The notes below the pieces were generated by a model. That model saw nothing but the letters and a program-made list of their open reading frames with translations. It was not told the origin of the DNA and searched no databases. Of a stretch of 64,000 bases of DNA, positions 28,500 to 35,967 are shown piece by piece (position 1 is the stretch's first letter; each line of letters opens with the position of its first letter). The translations under genes and the position numbers were made by a program. The stretch comes from Trichocoleus desertorum NBK24 (GTDB taxonomy: Bacteria; Cyanobacteriota; Cyanobacteriia; FACHB-46). The stretch is taken from contig NZ_CP116619.1 in the NCBI RefSeq assembly GCF_030409055.1, forward strand, positions 3,139,628 through 3,203,627, given 5' to 3'.

Positions 28500-29813
28500 C
28501 CCCCCAAATTTGGGGGGAACAAGTGTAATACCCATCTCTTCGTAGGCCGAAACCAAAGCCGTTCCTGCCTGCTGCCAAGCGTAGTGCGCTTCAATCCGTC
28601 GTCGAGCCGCGATCGCCAGACTCCCTCCCAGTTCTGTCTCCGTTCGTAACCTCAGCATCGCATCCTTCAACGCTTTGGCAGATCCGGGTGGCACCAACAG
28701 CAAATGCTCATCGTGAGTTCCTAACTCTCGCACCACAGGCAAATCACTCGCAATTACAGGCGTTCCAGAAGCCATCCCCTCCAACACCTTCAGTGGACAA
28801 CAGCCCTGCACCAAATTGCGATCATTCGCCGTCAAAGGAGCCGCGATCGCATCCGCTTGGTGCATCAGCGCCACCAATTCTGCTTGAGAAACAGGCGCGA
28901 TGATTTGCACGCGATCGGCCACCCCCAACTTCGCCGCCAACCTTTGCAGGGCGATCGCCTGATCCCCTCGTCCCTGCCCCACAATGGTTAGCCGACCGGG
29001 GAAATCTCGACAGTACAAAGCCAACGCTTCAATCGTCAAACCCACCCCCTGCCAAGCCGACAGCGTACCGAAGTAGAGCAAATGAAAGTGAGAGGATTGA
29101 GACATTAGCCCCCTAAATCCCCTTTTCTGGGATGCCCGATAGGGCTTTATGCTGGGGGACTTTGAGTCTAGTTCCCCCCAAATTTGGGGGGCTAGGGGGG
29201 CCTCTAAAGGTAAATTTGAGCCAGGGGCTTGATACCGAAAAATCTCTAAATCCACCCCATTCGGAATCACCCGAATTTTGCTGGCGGCCACCCCTCGACT
29301 CACCAAATAAGCTTGTGTCACCGCACTTGGCGTCACCACCAAATCCGCCGCATCCAAACAAACCTGCTCCTGTGCCACCAGCTTCTGCATCAACTCCGCA
29401 TCCTCAGCCACCGCCGGATAGCGATACTTCAGCTCAATTGATGGCAACCCATTCACCTCAAAAATCAAGCGATCGCACAACCGATCCTTGTTCTGCGCGA
29501 TCGGAAACCCCTCAAACGGCGATCGCACGTGTACCACTTCAAACCGCTGCCCTTGCCACCACTGCCCCAACCGCAGCCGAAAATCCAACACCCGCCGAAT
29601 CAAAGTATCCCCCACCGCAGGCAACGCCGATTGCCTCACCTGGGGCCACAACTCCCGCCCCGCCTCAGCCGCCAAAGTCGGAGCCACCGTCACCAACTCC
29701 ACCCCTCCAAAAGCCTCACCTAACGCCTGAGTAAAAGCCGCAATATGCACCGCCGCCCCCTTTGGTGCAGGCACCGTATCGAATGAAATGTAAGCAAGTT
29801 GCGATCGCAGCAT
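28476..29813 (-). CDS. GT4-type glycosyltransferase carrying an in-frame palindromic insert
   Basis: 445 residues. The N-terminal domain includes SFDTVPAPKGAAVHIAAFTQ and the C-terminal GT-B domain includes LLYFGTLSAWQGVGLTIEAL and CPLKVLEGMASGTPVIASD. Between the halves, about residues 205-236, a 94-bp palindromic element is translated (APLAPQIWGELDSKSPSIKP and onward). It keeps the frame and has no stop. It falls in the interdomain linker just after NGVDLEIF, a tolerant position. The extreme C-terminus (LVPPKFGGLGGQKLL) is also repeat derived. Function is probably sugar transfer in envelope polysaccharide synthesis; activity after insertion is unproven. Confidence 0.85.
   Translation of the reverse strand: MLRSQLAYISFDTVPAPKGAAVHIAAFTQALGEAFGGVELVTVAPTLAAEAGRELWPQVRQSALPAVGDTLIRRVLDFRLRLGQWWQGQRFEVVHVRSPFEGFPIAQNKDRLCDRLIFEVNGLPSIELKYRYPAVAEDAELMQKLVAQEQVCLDAADLVVTPSAVTQAYLVSRGVAASKIRVIPNGVDLEIFRYQAPGSNLPLEAPLAPQIWGELDSKSPSIKPYRASQKRGFRGLMSQSSHFHLLYFGTLSAWQGVGLTIEALALYCRDFPGRLTIVGQGRGDQAIALQRLAAKLGVADRVQIIAPVSQAELVALMHQADAIAAPLTANDRNLVQGCCPLKVLEGMASGTPVIASDLPVVRELGTHDEHLLLVPPGSAKALKDAMLRLRTETELGGSLAIAARRRIEAHYAWQQAGTALVSAYEEMGITLVPPKFGGLGGQKLL
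28491..28520. repeat. Palindromic repeat, partial copy shared by two gene ends
   Basis: Contains the 18-base perfect palindrome CCCCCCAAATTTGGGGGG (28500-28517), preceded by CCCCCCTAG. The whole 30 bases are identical, in inverted orientation, to the right part of the element at 29108-29201. It provides the last two codons and stop of the plus-strand glycosyltransferase and the C-terminal codons of the minus-strand one. It may also act as a bidirectional terminator hairpin. Confidence 0.9.
29108..29201. mobile_element. MITE-like palindromic element inserted in frame in a glycosyltransferase gene
   Basis: 94 bases bounded by GCCCCCTA on the left and TAGGGGGGC on the right (imperfect terminal inverted repeats), with CCCCCCAAATTTGGGGGG at 29174-29191 inside. 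Its CCCCCTAAATCCCC opening and CTAGGGGGG ending are the look of small non-autonomous repeats scattered in cyanobacterial genomes. Read on the minus strand it stays open in the host frame. No transposase is encoded. Confidence 0.8.
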
Positions 29814-29814
29814 A

Positions 29815-29843
29815 GGAAGGATGAGGGATGAGGGATGAAAAGG
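29815..29843 (+). repeat. Short dispersed heptad-type repeat, copy 2
   Basis: GGAAGGATGAGGGATGAGGG followed by ATGAAAAGGGG. It closely matches the minus strand at 16643-16677. It starts one base beyond the start codon of the minus-strand glycosyltransferase, so it occupies its 5' untranslated region. A longer purine-rich tract continues to about 29880. Confidence 0.7.
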
Positions 29844-29951
29844 GGAGAAGAGTTAGGAGGTGAGGAGAGAGGGGTGAGGAGCTACGAACCAATAGCCAAT
29901 CTTTAACACGACCAAAGACTCGAAACACTCCCACTCAGCTTCGTTTGGAGG

Positions 29952-30839
29952 CAGGGTGGTTTCATGTTAGCCAAGAAAAAACCTCATGGACTTGATTGGC
30001 GAGATCGCGTTGGCAATCAGGAACAGTCCGCATCCCTAAGCGACGAGCTAACGTGATGAGGAACGAATGAACGACAGCCCAACTAATCGGAGCCTGCCCT
30101 CCTCGTCGGGGTGGGTCATCTTCTTTGAAGGTGACATTTTTGACCCAATGCAGGCCATTCTCGATGTGCCAATGGCTGCGAATCCACTCTAGAAAGACGA
30201 CGGCTTCGTGCTGAGCATTGCTGAGGTAGAAGTGGTCTTCCTCAAACGCTTGGCCTGAGCGAGTGCCTCGACGATGAACCCACAGCAGTCGCGACAGACC
30301 TGCTTGAGCCCAACGCTTGGGGAGAAGACCCGAGAAGGGATAGACCCCAATGCTTCGCTGAGTCTGACGTCCATGCTGGGTTTCTTGCTGACTCGCTTGA
30401 GCCCAAGGAGCCTGTTGCTGCACAAGGCGTTGAGCCCGTTGGTAAAGCTGCTTTTGATTGGCTTTGAGGGCAATGACATAGGAGCAATGCCGGGACTCAA
30501 GCAGTTCTAAAGTGCCGACTTGCAGATGCAAAGCATCCAAGCTGAAGCCGAGAGGCAAGGATTGGGCCAGGGTGGGAGCTGCCGTGACACTTTGCACCAA
30601 GCGCTTCGCCACCGCAATTTCACTCTCCCTGCGGTTGAACATCAAGGCTAACTGCACCACCCCACTTCTTTGCCCATACACGGACACCAGGCAGGCAAAA
30701 TCCTGCGCTGACGTTTGTCCTCCGCTGGAGGTGCATTTGATACTCTTGCCATCAATTGCCAGTCCAACTCTGTCCACTCTGGAGCATGAGAGAGTGCCCA
30801 AACGTTAAAGGCATCGACCCATGCTTGGGCATCCACTCA
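29952..30839 (-). mobile_element. ISAs1-family insertion sequence remnant
   Basis: The 3' end of the element is marked by CAGGGTGGTTTCATG at 29952, which resembles ISAs1-type terminal repeats. The 5' end of the transposase and the other terminal repeat are missing; homology stops at about 30839, exactly where a GC-rich palindromic element begins. The element is therefore truncated and probably immobile. Confidence 0.75.
29962..30836 (-). pseudogene. ISAs1 family transposase, truncated and frameshifted
   Basis: The main frame (to 30801) encodes the DDE core: LAIDGKSIKCTSSGG (first Asp), FSLDALHLQ (second Asp) and HWHIENGLHWVKNVTFKEDD (Glu). The preceding family segment, DAQAWVDAFNVWALSHAPEW, is encoded in another frame between about 30836 and 30760, so a frameshift lies near 30755-30775. 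Upstream of that an in-frame TGA ends the similarity and roughly 80 N-terminal residues are missing. The gene is dead as it stands. Confidence 0.85.
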
Positions 30840-30941
30840 GCGGGGGTTTGGGGGCAAGCGCCCCCAAAGGCTCGGTTTTAGTCAATGTAACCGCCCTCAA
30901 CCAAAAACAACACCAGCGACGCCCCCAACCCCCTCCCCCGC
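30840..30941. repeat. GC-rich palindromic element next to the IS remnant
   Basis: About 102 bases. The left end is GCGGGGGTTTGGGGGC and the right end is GCCCCCAACCCCCTCCCCCG, which form imperfect inverted repeats. Inside the left end is a perfect hairpin TTTGGGGGC/GCCCCCAAA with an AAGC loop (30847-30868). There is no coding frame. It looks like a second, different non-autonomous repeat, placed between the IS remnant and the cobalamin riboswitch. Confidence 0.6.
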
Positions 30942-30954
30942 ATACAGCCCCAAG

Positions 30955-31106
30955 AACAGATGGGATAAGATAACGAAGCACACGTGAACAGTAGCCAGAT
31001 AGGGAAAATCCGGTGCGAGTCCGGTGCTGTGCCGCAGCTGTCAATGGAGCTGAAATTTCGGATTTGGTAGAGTATCAGCTCTCCTCAGCCAGAACGCCTA
31101 TCTGTT
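30955..31106 (+). promoter_or_regulatory. Cobalamin riboswitch upstream of the cbiX gene
   Basis: The conserved core is visible: AGGGAAAATCCGGTGCGAGT, then CCGGTGCTGTGCCGCAGCTG, and later CTCAGCCAGAACGCC, matching the B12 aptamer consensus (GGGAA, CCGGTGC repeat, AGCCAG-A-CGCC). A P1 stem closes it: AACAGAT (30955-30961) pairs with ATCTGTT (31100-31106). It lies 48 bases before the ATG of a cobalt chelatase. Binding of adenosylcobalamin should lower expression, probably by masking the ribosome site, as no T-rich terminator is seen. Confidence 0.85.
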
Positions 31107-31153
31107 ACCACTTCACTCAGTTCCTGCGTCGCACGGGAAAGAGGATTCAACTC

Positions 31154-32209
31154 ATGCTAAACACAAATTCAACCCTGTTGAATGCAATCGATGCTGCTGC
31201 GCCTACAGCACCATTACCCCCTCTGCCCATGCAGCGTCCCTTACTGTTAATTGGACATGGCAGTCGGGATGAAGATGGACGGCGGAGCTTCCTGGAATTT
31301 GCCGCAGCTTACCAAGCTCTAGATACCTCCCGCCCTGCTGTCCCTTGTTTCCTGGAACTCACTGCCCCCTCCATTCAAGAAGGCGTCGATCAGTGTGTCG
31401 AGCAAGGCTACACTGAATTTTCCGTCTTGCCCATTTTGCTCTTTGCCGCACGGCATAACAAATTTGATGTCACCAACGAACTCGATCGCGCCCGTCAGCG
31501 GCATCCCCAAGTCAAATTCCACTATGGTCGGCACTTTGGCATCACTCCTGGCATTCTAGACCTGTGGCGATCGCGCCTTGCCGAACTCGACCAACCCCAA
31601 TGGAACCCCCAAGGCATCGAGCGTAAAGATACCGTCCTGCTGTTCGTTGGTCGCGGAGCCAGCGATCCCGATGCCAACGGTGATGTGTACAAAATGGCTC
31701 GGATTCTCTGGGAAGGCAGCGGCTATAGCACCGTCGAAACTTGCTTTATTGGCATCACCCATCCCCGCCTAGAAGAAGGTTTCCGTCGCGCCCGCCTATA
31801 CGAACCCAAGCGCATCATTGTCCTGCCTTACTTCCTGTTTACCGGGTTGCTGATGAAGAAAATTTTCGACATCACCGCCCAGCAACAAGAGCAGTATCCC
31901 GGCATTTCTATGACCTGCCTGCCAGAAATGGGCTTGCATCCCCAACTCTTCTCGATTCTACGAGAACGGGAAATTGAAACTCAGCTCGGCCAAGTGCAGA
32001 TGAACTGCGAAATGTGTAAGTTTCGCTTAGCGGCTGTTGGCAATGGTGGCGGTCATGGTCATGATCACGGCCATAATCATGCTCAGGCTCATGGACATGA
32101 TCACGGTCACGGTCACGGTCACGGACATGATCACGGTCACGATCATCCTGCTGTTGACCCCTATGCTGAGCCTGCTCAATACCACGAGAGAATTTGGCAA
32201 GTTCCCTAA
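31154..32209 (+). CDS. cbiX: Sirohydrochlorin cobaltochelatase, long form with His-rich tail
   Basis: 351 residues from ATG 31154, with AGAGGA as ribosome site. Two CbiX repeats are visible: [19 protein letters not shown] with [14 protein letters not shown] (metal-binding His), and [20 protein letters not shown] with LPYFLFTG. It inserts Co2+ into sirohydrochlorin at the start of corrin synthesis. The C-terminus (about residues 298-333) is a dense His-Gly-Asp run ([20 protein letters not shown] and onward), probably for metal storage or delivery. The cobalamin riboswitch upstream supports the assignment. SirB-type iron chelation is a less likely alternative. Confidence 0.92.
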   Translation: MLNTNSTLLNAIDAAAPTAPLPPLPMQRPLLLIGHGSRDEDGRRSFLEFAAAYQALDTSRPAVPCFLELTAPSIQEGVDQCVEQGYTEFSVLPILLFAARHNKFDVTNELDRARQRHPQVKFHYGRHFGITPGILDLWRSRLAELDQPQWNPQGIERKDTVLLFVGRGASDPDANGDVYKMARILWEGSGYSTVETCFIGITHPRLEEGFRRARLYEPKRIIVLPYFLFTGLLMKKIFDITAQQQEQYPGISMTCLPEMGLHPQLFSILREREIETQLGQVQMNCEMCKFRLAAVGNGGGHGHDHGHNHAQAHGHDHGHGHGHGHDHGHDHPAVDPYAEPAQYHERIWQVP

Positions 32210-32270
32210 CGACCTAGAGCTGCTAGAGCGATCGCCAGCTAGACTCTAGAAAGTTGGTTAATGCAAGGGG

Positions 32271-33554
32271 ATGGACAAGAAGTTTCAGACTGGGCTGGTC
32301 TGCTTACTCTCTTTGATGTTGGTGGTTGTGCTTTTAGTCGTGCCAGCACGGCGACCCACGCCACCAGCGGCCCCAGCATTAACCGAGCTACGTGGAGTCT
32401 GGCTCACCAATGTCGCAAGTGCCGTTCTGTTTCGGCCTGGAGGAGTCCAGCAAGCATTCAAGCAGTTATCTCAGCTCCACTTCAATACGGTCTACCCCGT
32501 CGTCTGGAACCGGGGGCATACGCTCTATCCCAGCTTTGTGCTTAGGCGGAGCATTGGGCGATCGCAAGACCCCATGCTAACTAGTCTGCGTTTAGGCAAA
32601 GACCTTTTAGCAGAGATGGTTCAGCAGGGAAACCAGCAAGGTCTGAGAATAATTCCTTGGTTTGAATATGGCTTTATGGCTCCCGCTAGCTCGGCTCTGG
32701 TGCAGCAGCACCCTGATTGGCTCACCAACCGTCAAGATGGCACGACAGCCATTCGCTCAGATTGGGAGCAGTTGGCTTTACCCAATGCTACAAAGTCGCG
32801 ATCGCCATCTTGGCTAGACTTAGCTCAGCAGAAAATATGGCAGCAGTTTAGTATCCGTCGAGTCTGGCTAAACCCACTGCATCCAGAAGTGCAAGCACTC
32901 ATCCTCGATCTCATTGTAGAAGTGGCGACTCACTATGATGTTGCTGGCATCCAGCTCGATGATCACTTTGGGCTGCCAGTAGATTTTGGTTACGACGCTT
33001 TTACAGTCAAGCTTTACCAGCAAGAACATCGTGGCACACCACCTCCTAGTAACCCTTTAGATCCAGAATGGATGCGCTGGCGAGCAGATAAAATCACCGC
33101 TTTGATGGAGCGAATTTTTCGAGCGGTGAAGTTGGTGCGGCCCTACTGCTTGATCACCTTATCCCCTAACCCTCAAGGATTTTCCTACAAAACCTATCTG
33201 CAAGACTGGCAGACTTGGGTGAAACGGGGATGGATTGAAGAACTGGTTTTGCAAGTCTATCGCCAGAGCTTACCGACTTTTGTGGCGGAACTCAAGCAAC
33301 CCGCAGTACAGTTAGCGCGTCAACGGATTCCAGTAGCCGTGGGGATTTTGACAGGTTCCTGGGGACGACCTGTGAACATGCAGCAGATTCAAGAGCAAGT
33401 GCAAGCCACGCGCGATCAGGGGTTCGATGGCGTTTCCTTTTTTTACTGGGAAAGCTTGTGGAGCTACATTGCGCCAGAGTCGCCGCGAACCCGTAGACAG
33501 GGATTCAAAACCCTATTTGTTGCGCCTGCTCAACCGCCAAGGGTAACGAACTAG
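32271..33554 (+). CDS. GHL10/DUF187-type glycoside hydrolase
   Basis: 427 residues. An N-terminal membrane anchor or signal segment covers residues 8-26 (GLVCLLSLMLVVVLLVV). The TIM-barrel domain has ELRGVWLTNVASAVLF, FNTVYPVVWNRGHTLYPS, WFEYGFMAPASSALVQQHPDW and VAGIQLDDHFGLP, matching the glycoside-hydrolase-like family 10/DUF187 group. Expected to act outside the cytoplasm on cell-wall or exopolysaccharide glycans. The next gene's ATG follows its stop without a gap. Confidence 0.9.
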   Translation: MDKKFQTGLVCLLSLMLVVVLLVVPARRPTPPAAPALTELRGVWLTNVASAVLFRPGGVQQAFKQLSQLHFNTVYPVVWNRGHTLYPSFVLRRSIGRSQDPMLTSLRLGKDLLAEMVQQGNQQGLRIIPWFEYGFMAPASSALVQQHPDWLTNRQDGTTAIRSDWEQLALPNATKSRSPSWLDLAQQKIWQQFSIRRVWLNPLHPEVQALILDLIVEVATHYDVAGIQLDDHFGLPVDFGYDAFTVKLYQQEHRGTPPPSNPLDPEWMRWRADKITALMERIFRAVKLVRPYCLITLSPNPQGFSYKTYLQDWQTWVKRGWIEELVLQVYRQSLPTFVAELKQPAVQLARQRIPVAVGILTGSWGRPVNMQQIQEQVQATRDQGFDGVSFFYWESLWSYIAPESPRTRRQGFKTLFVAPAQPPRVTN

Positions 33555-34169
33555 ATGCCGCCCTCACCGCCTGCTATGTCGCTGACCCAGGCTTTGCGAA
33601 GCTTTTCCTATCGCTTTTGGCTGCAATGGATGGGGGGCAATGTCGTAGGATTTTTGCTCAGCCTTTACTGGATTGAAGTCGGTGAAAGAGCTGCCCTGGG
33701 AGGGTTGGAAGGGGCGATCGGAGGCACGGTGATGGGGTTGGTGCAGTGGTTGGTGCTGCGACGCTGGTGTTCCCAGGCAGGCTGGTGGATCTTAGCCAGT
33801 ACGCTCTGTTGGAGCATTTTAGGAGTTAGTCGTTTGGGGGCGTTGGGCTGGGTGGTGCCCCAAACCGACTCGGCGCTCCTGAGATTGTTCCACGGCCTGG
33901 TGGATGGCATGAAGATGGGGGTGTTGCTGGGAGCGGGGCAATGGCTGGTGTTGCGGCAATGCTTTGCGCCTGTCAGGACTTGGATCTTGGTCAGCATCTT
34001 AGCTTGGGCGATCGCGCTAGGCAGCGGCTGGGTGGTGGGAGGCTGGTTGCACGCTGCGACAGGTTTGTTTTTAGGCGAAGTAGTTGGGTTAGCCTTAGTG
34101 TGGCTACTGATGGCGCTGATGACTGGAGTGGGCTTGGCAAAGTTGCTTCAGGACGGGGCGATCGAGTAA
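33555..34169 (+). CDS. Unknown polytopic membrane protein
   Basis: 204 residues with about five to six hydrophobic segments and an internal repeat (GGTVMGLVQWLVLRRW near 55 and MGVLLGAGQWLVLRQCF near 120). No family is recognised by name, though such VQWLVLR repeats recur in cyanobacterial hypotheticals. The start codon abuts the stop of the glycoside hydrolase (TAGATG), so the two are co-transcribed and coupled. A second in-frame ATG lies 7 codons in. Confidence 0.75.
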   Translation: MPPSPPAMSLTQALRSFSYRFWLQWMGGNVVGFLLSLYWIEVGERAALGGLEGAIGGTVMGLVQWLVLRRWCSQAGWWILASTLCWSILGVSRLGALGWVVPQTDSALLRLFHGLVDGMKMGVLLGAGQWLVLRQCFAPVRTWILVSILAWAIALGSGWVVGGWLHAATGLFLGEVVGLALVWLLMALMTGVGLAKLLQDGAIE

Positions 34170-34204
34170 TCTAACCCATCGGAGAATCACCAGGACAAGA
34201 AGTT

Positions 34205-34507
34205 ATGTCTAAAGAATTTACCGTCGGCGATCGCGTTCGAGTGGTGTTGATGCCACCCTATGTCAAGACAGCCGATCCCATGCCGATGCTGCGCCCCCCT
34301 AGTGTGATTCAGTTGGGCGAAGAAGGAACTATCTTGGATCGCCGACCCGGAGGTTACTGGGGCATCCACTTTACAGGTGGTAATTTTCTGCTTGACAGTC
34401 AGTACATTGAGGCTGCTGATGCCGCAACGACTAGTGCTGAGGTGCTAGAAGCTGAAGTAATCCCTGAGCGATCGCCCGCAGAAACTCTACCTCCCACCGA
34501 AGAATAA
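34205..34507 (+). CDS. sipA: SipA-like regulatory protein
   Basis: 100 residues. The family hallmark FTVGDRVRVVLMPPYVKTAD and MPMLRPPSVIQLGEEGTILD is plain, followed by PGGYWGIHFTGGNFLLDSQY. SipA is a small SH3-like cyanobacterial protein that binds and stimulates the histidine kinase NblS (Hik33), which controls high-light and nutrient stress genes. The C-terminal 30 residues are acidic and variable. No kinase gene is adjacent. Confidence 0.88.
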   Translation: MSKEFTVGDRVRVVLMPPYVKTADPMPMLRPPSVIQLGEEGTILDRRPGGYWGIHFTGGNFLLDSQYIEAADAATTSAEVLEAEVIPERSPAETLPPTEE

Positions 34508-34512
34508 GGCCA

Positions 34513-34587
34513 ACCTCAACTCGTTCTCCCCTTCCCACCCCTCCCTGTGGGGAAGCAAGCTAGGCAGGGAAGAAGCTGAGGGTTAGG
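34513..34587. repeat. CCTAACCC-type cyanobacterial repeat, degenerate copy
   Basis: On the minus strand CCTAACCCTCAGCTTCTTCCCT (34566-34587; written here as a continuous family motif of 22 positions, key ends CCTAACCC and CTTCCCT) opens an imperfect inverted repeat that closes near 34513. It resembles the copy at 58191-58226. It lies between sipA and the convergent peptidase gene and may fold as a terminator. Confidence 0.55.
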
Positions 34588-34589
34588 CT

Positions 34590-35915
34590 TTAAAGCGGCA
34601 CCGGAACTGCGATCGCATTGACAGCGGCGGCTGGCCCCACTAAAGAGATATAAGGCTGGGCAAAGTGGCGACAAGCAGCTTGCTGCGCTAACTCTGGAGT
34701 CACAGCGGCGATCGCTTGTTGGAATTGGGCATCAAACTCAATGCCCAGTCCTAAGGTCTCATACCAACCTAGAACCTGAGCAATTTGCGAGTTGGTCTGC
34801 TTACCCAGCGCGTACTGACCCAACAATTTATTTTTAGCAGTCTGTAACTCTGGTTCGCTGAGGGGAGCGTCGCAAAGCCGCTGGACTTCGTACTGCAATC
34901 CTTCTAAAGCCGTAGCCGTATTGTCGGGAGCCGTTCCCATGTAAGTGACAAACTGCGATTGGCCTAAGCGAGTGGGGTAGAAGGCCGAAACTTCGTAAGC
35001 TAAGCCGCGCTTTTCTCGCAATTCCACAAACAGGCGGCTAGACAGGCCATTGCCTAAATAAGTGCTGAGCAGCTTTAAGGCAATATAATCCTGAGCGTCT
35101 TCCTCCGTGCTGGCTTGACTCTTAGCCGCAGGAGCCAGGTAGCCCAACATGATAATCGATTGCTGCGTTTCCTGGGCCGTGACGACCCGCTGCGGCTTCA
35201 CAGGTACTAGGGGTAAAGTGAGCGCAGGAATAGGCTCGGCTAGCGCTTGCCAATCTCCGAAAACTTTTTCGACACAAGCGATCGCAGCTTCTGGTGGAAT
35301 ACGTCCTACCAAGCTAATGACGATGTTGTCGGGGCGGAAGTGGGTTTGGTGATATTGCTGTAAGTCGCTGCGGTGGAGTTGCGAAACGCTAGCGGTTGTG
35401 CCGATCGCAGGCAAGGCGTAGGGGTGGTCTTGATACATCGCCTGCCGCAGTTGTTCCATCGCCACTGCAAAGGGCTGTTCTTGCTGAGAGCGAATACTTT
35501 GCAACGTCAGGCGACGCTCTAGCTCGACTTCAGGTTCGGGGAAGGTAGGCGATCGCAACAATTGCCCTGCCAACTCCAACATCTCCACGAAGTCGCTAGA
35601 GACTGTCTTCAAACTCATCAAGAAGTAGTCACTGGCAGCATCGGCGCTCAGGCCCGCACCGACCGATTCCACTCGCTCGGCAATTTCTAGGGAAGATAGT
35701 TGATCGGTGCCCTTGGTCAAGACCGAAGCGACTAGGTGAGATAGCCCCGCTTGCTCAGGACGCTCCCAAATACTTCCGGCTCGAATGAAGATCCGAGCGG
35801 CAATAATGTCGGCGGCGGGATTCTCTACGGCCAACACCACCATGCCGTTCTTTAGTACTGCCCGATGAACTTGGCGATTTTGGAGGAAGGGCGTCACACT
35901 TTGATCCACGGGCAA
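34590..35915 (-). CDS. M16 family peptidase-like subunit without HxxEH
   Basis: 441 residues, TTG start at 35915 behind AAGGA. Two M16 repeats are visible, but the zinc motif is absent: the expected HxxEH is replaced by SHLVASVLTKGT. The C-terminal half has ALEGLQYEVQRLCDAPLSE and RGLAYEVSAFYPTRLG, as in the non-catalytic partner of bacterial two-subunit M16 enzymes. The catalytic partner lies 52 bases upstream on the same strand. Together they likely form a heterodimeric peptidase for small peptides. Confidence 0.9.
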   Translation of the reverse strand: MPVDQSVTPFLQNRQVHRAVLKNGMVVLAVENPAADIIAARIFIRAGSIWERPEQAGLSHLVASVLTKGTDQLSSLEIAERVESVGAGLSADAASDYFLMSLKTVSSDFVEMLELAGQLLRSPTFPEPEVELERRLTLQSIRSQQEQPFAVAMEQLRQAMYQDHPYALPAIGTTASVSQLHRSDLQQYHQTHFRPDNIVISLVGRIPPEAAIACVEKVFGDWQALAEPIPALTLPLVPVKPQRVVTAQETQQSIIMLGYLAPAAKSQASTEEDAQDYIALKLLSTYLGNGLSSRLFVELREKRGLAYEVSAFYPTRLGQSQFVTYMGTAPDNTATALEGLQYEVQRLCDAPLSEPELQTAKNKLLGQYALGKQTNSQIAQVLGWYETLGLGIEFDAQFQQAIAAVTPELAQQAACRHFAQPYISLVGPAAAVNAIAVPVPL

Positions 35916-35967
35916 TAATTATCCTTCTGTGCTGATTTAACTGGGTTTGACTGGGTTTTAACTTCTG

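Noticed and set aside
29132-29734. 200-codon plus-strand Pro/Ser-rich frame
   Set aside because: It is antisense to the glycosyltransferase gene; the Pro richness comes from reading GC-rich codons and the palindrome on the wrong strand.
32037-32249. Met/Thr/Val-rich frame over the His-rich tail of CbiX
   Set aside because: It is an alternate-frame reading of the repetitive CAT/GGT/CAC tract.
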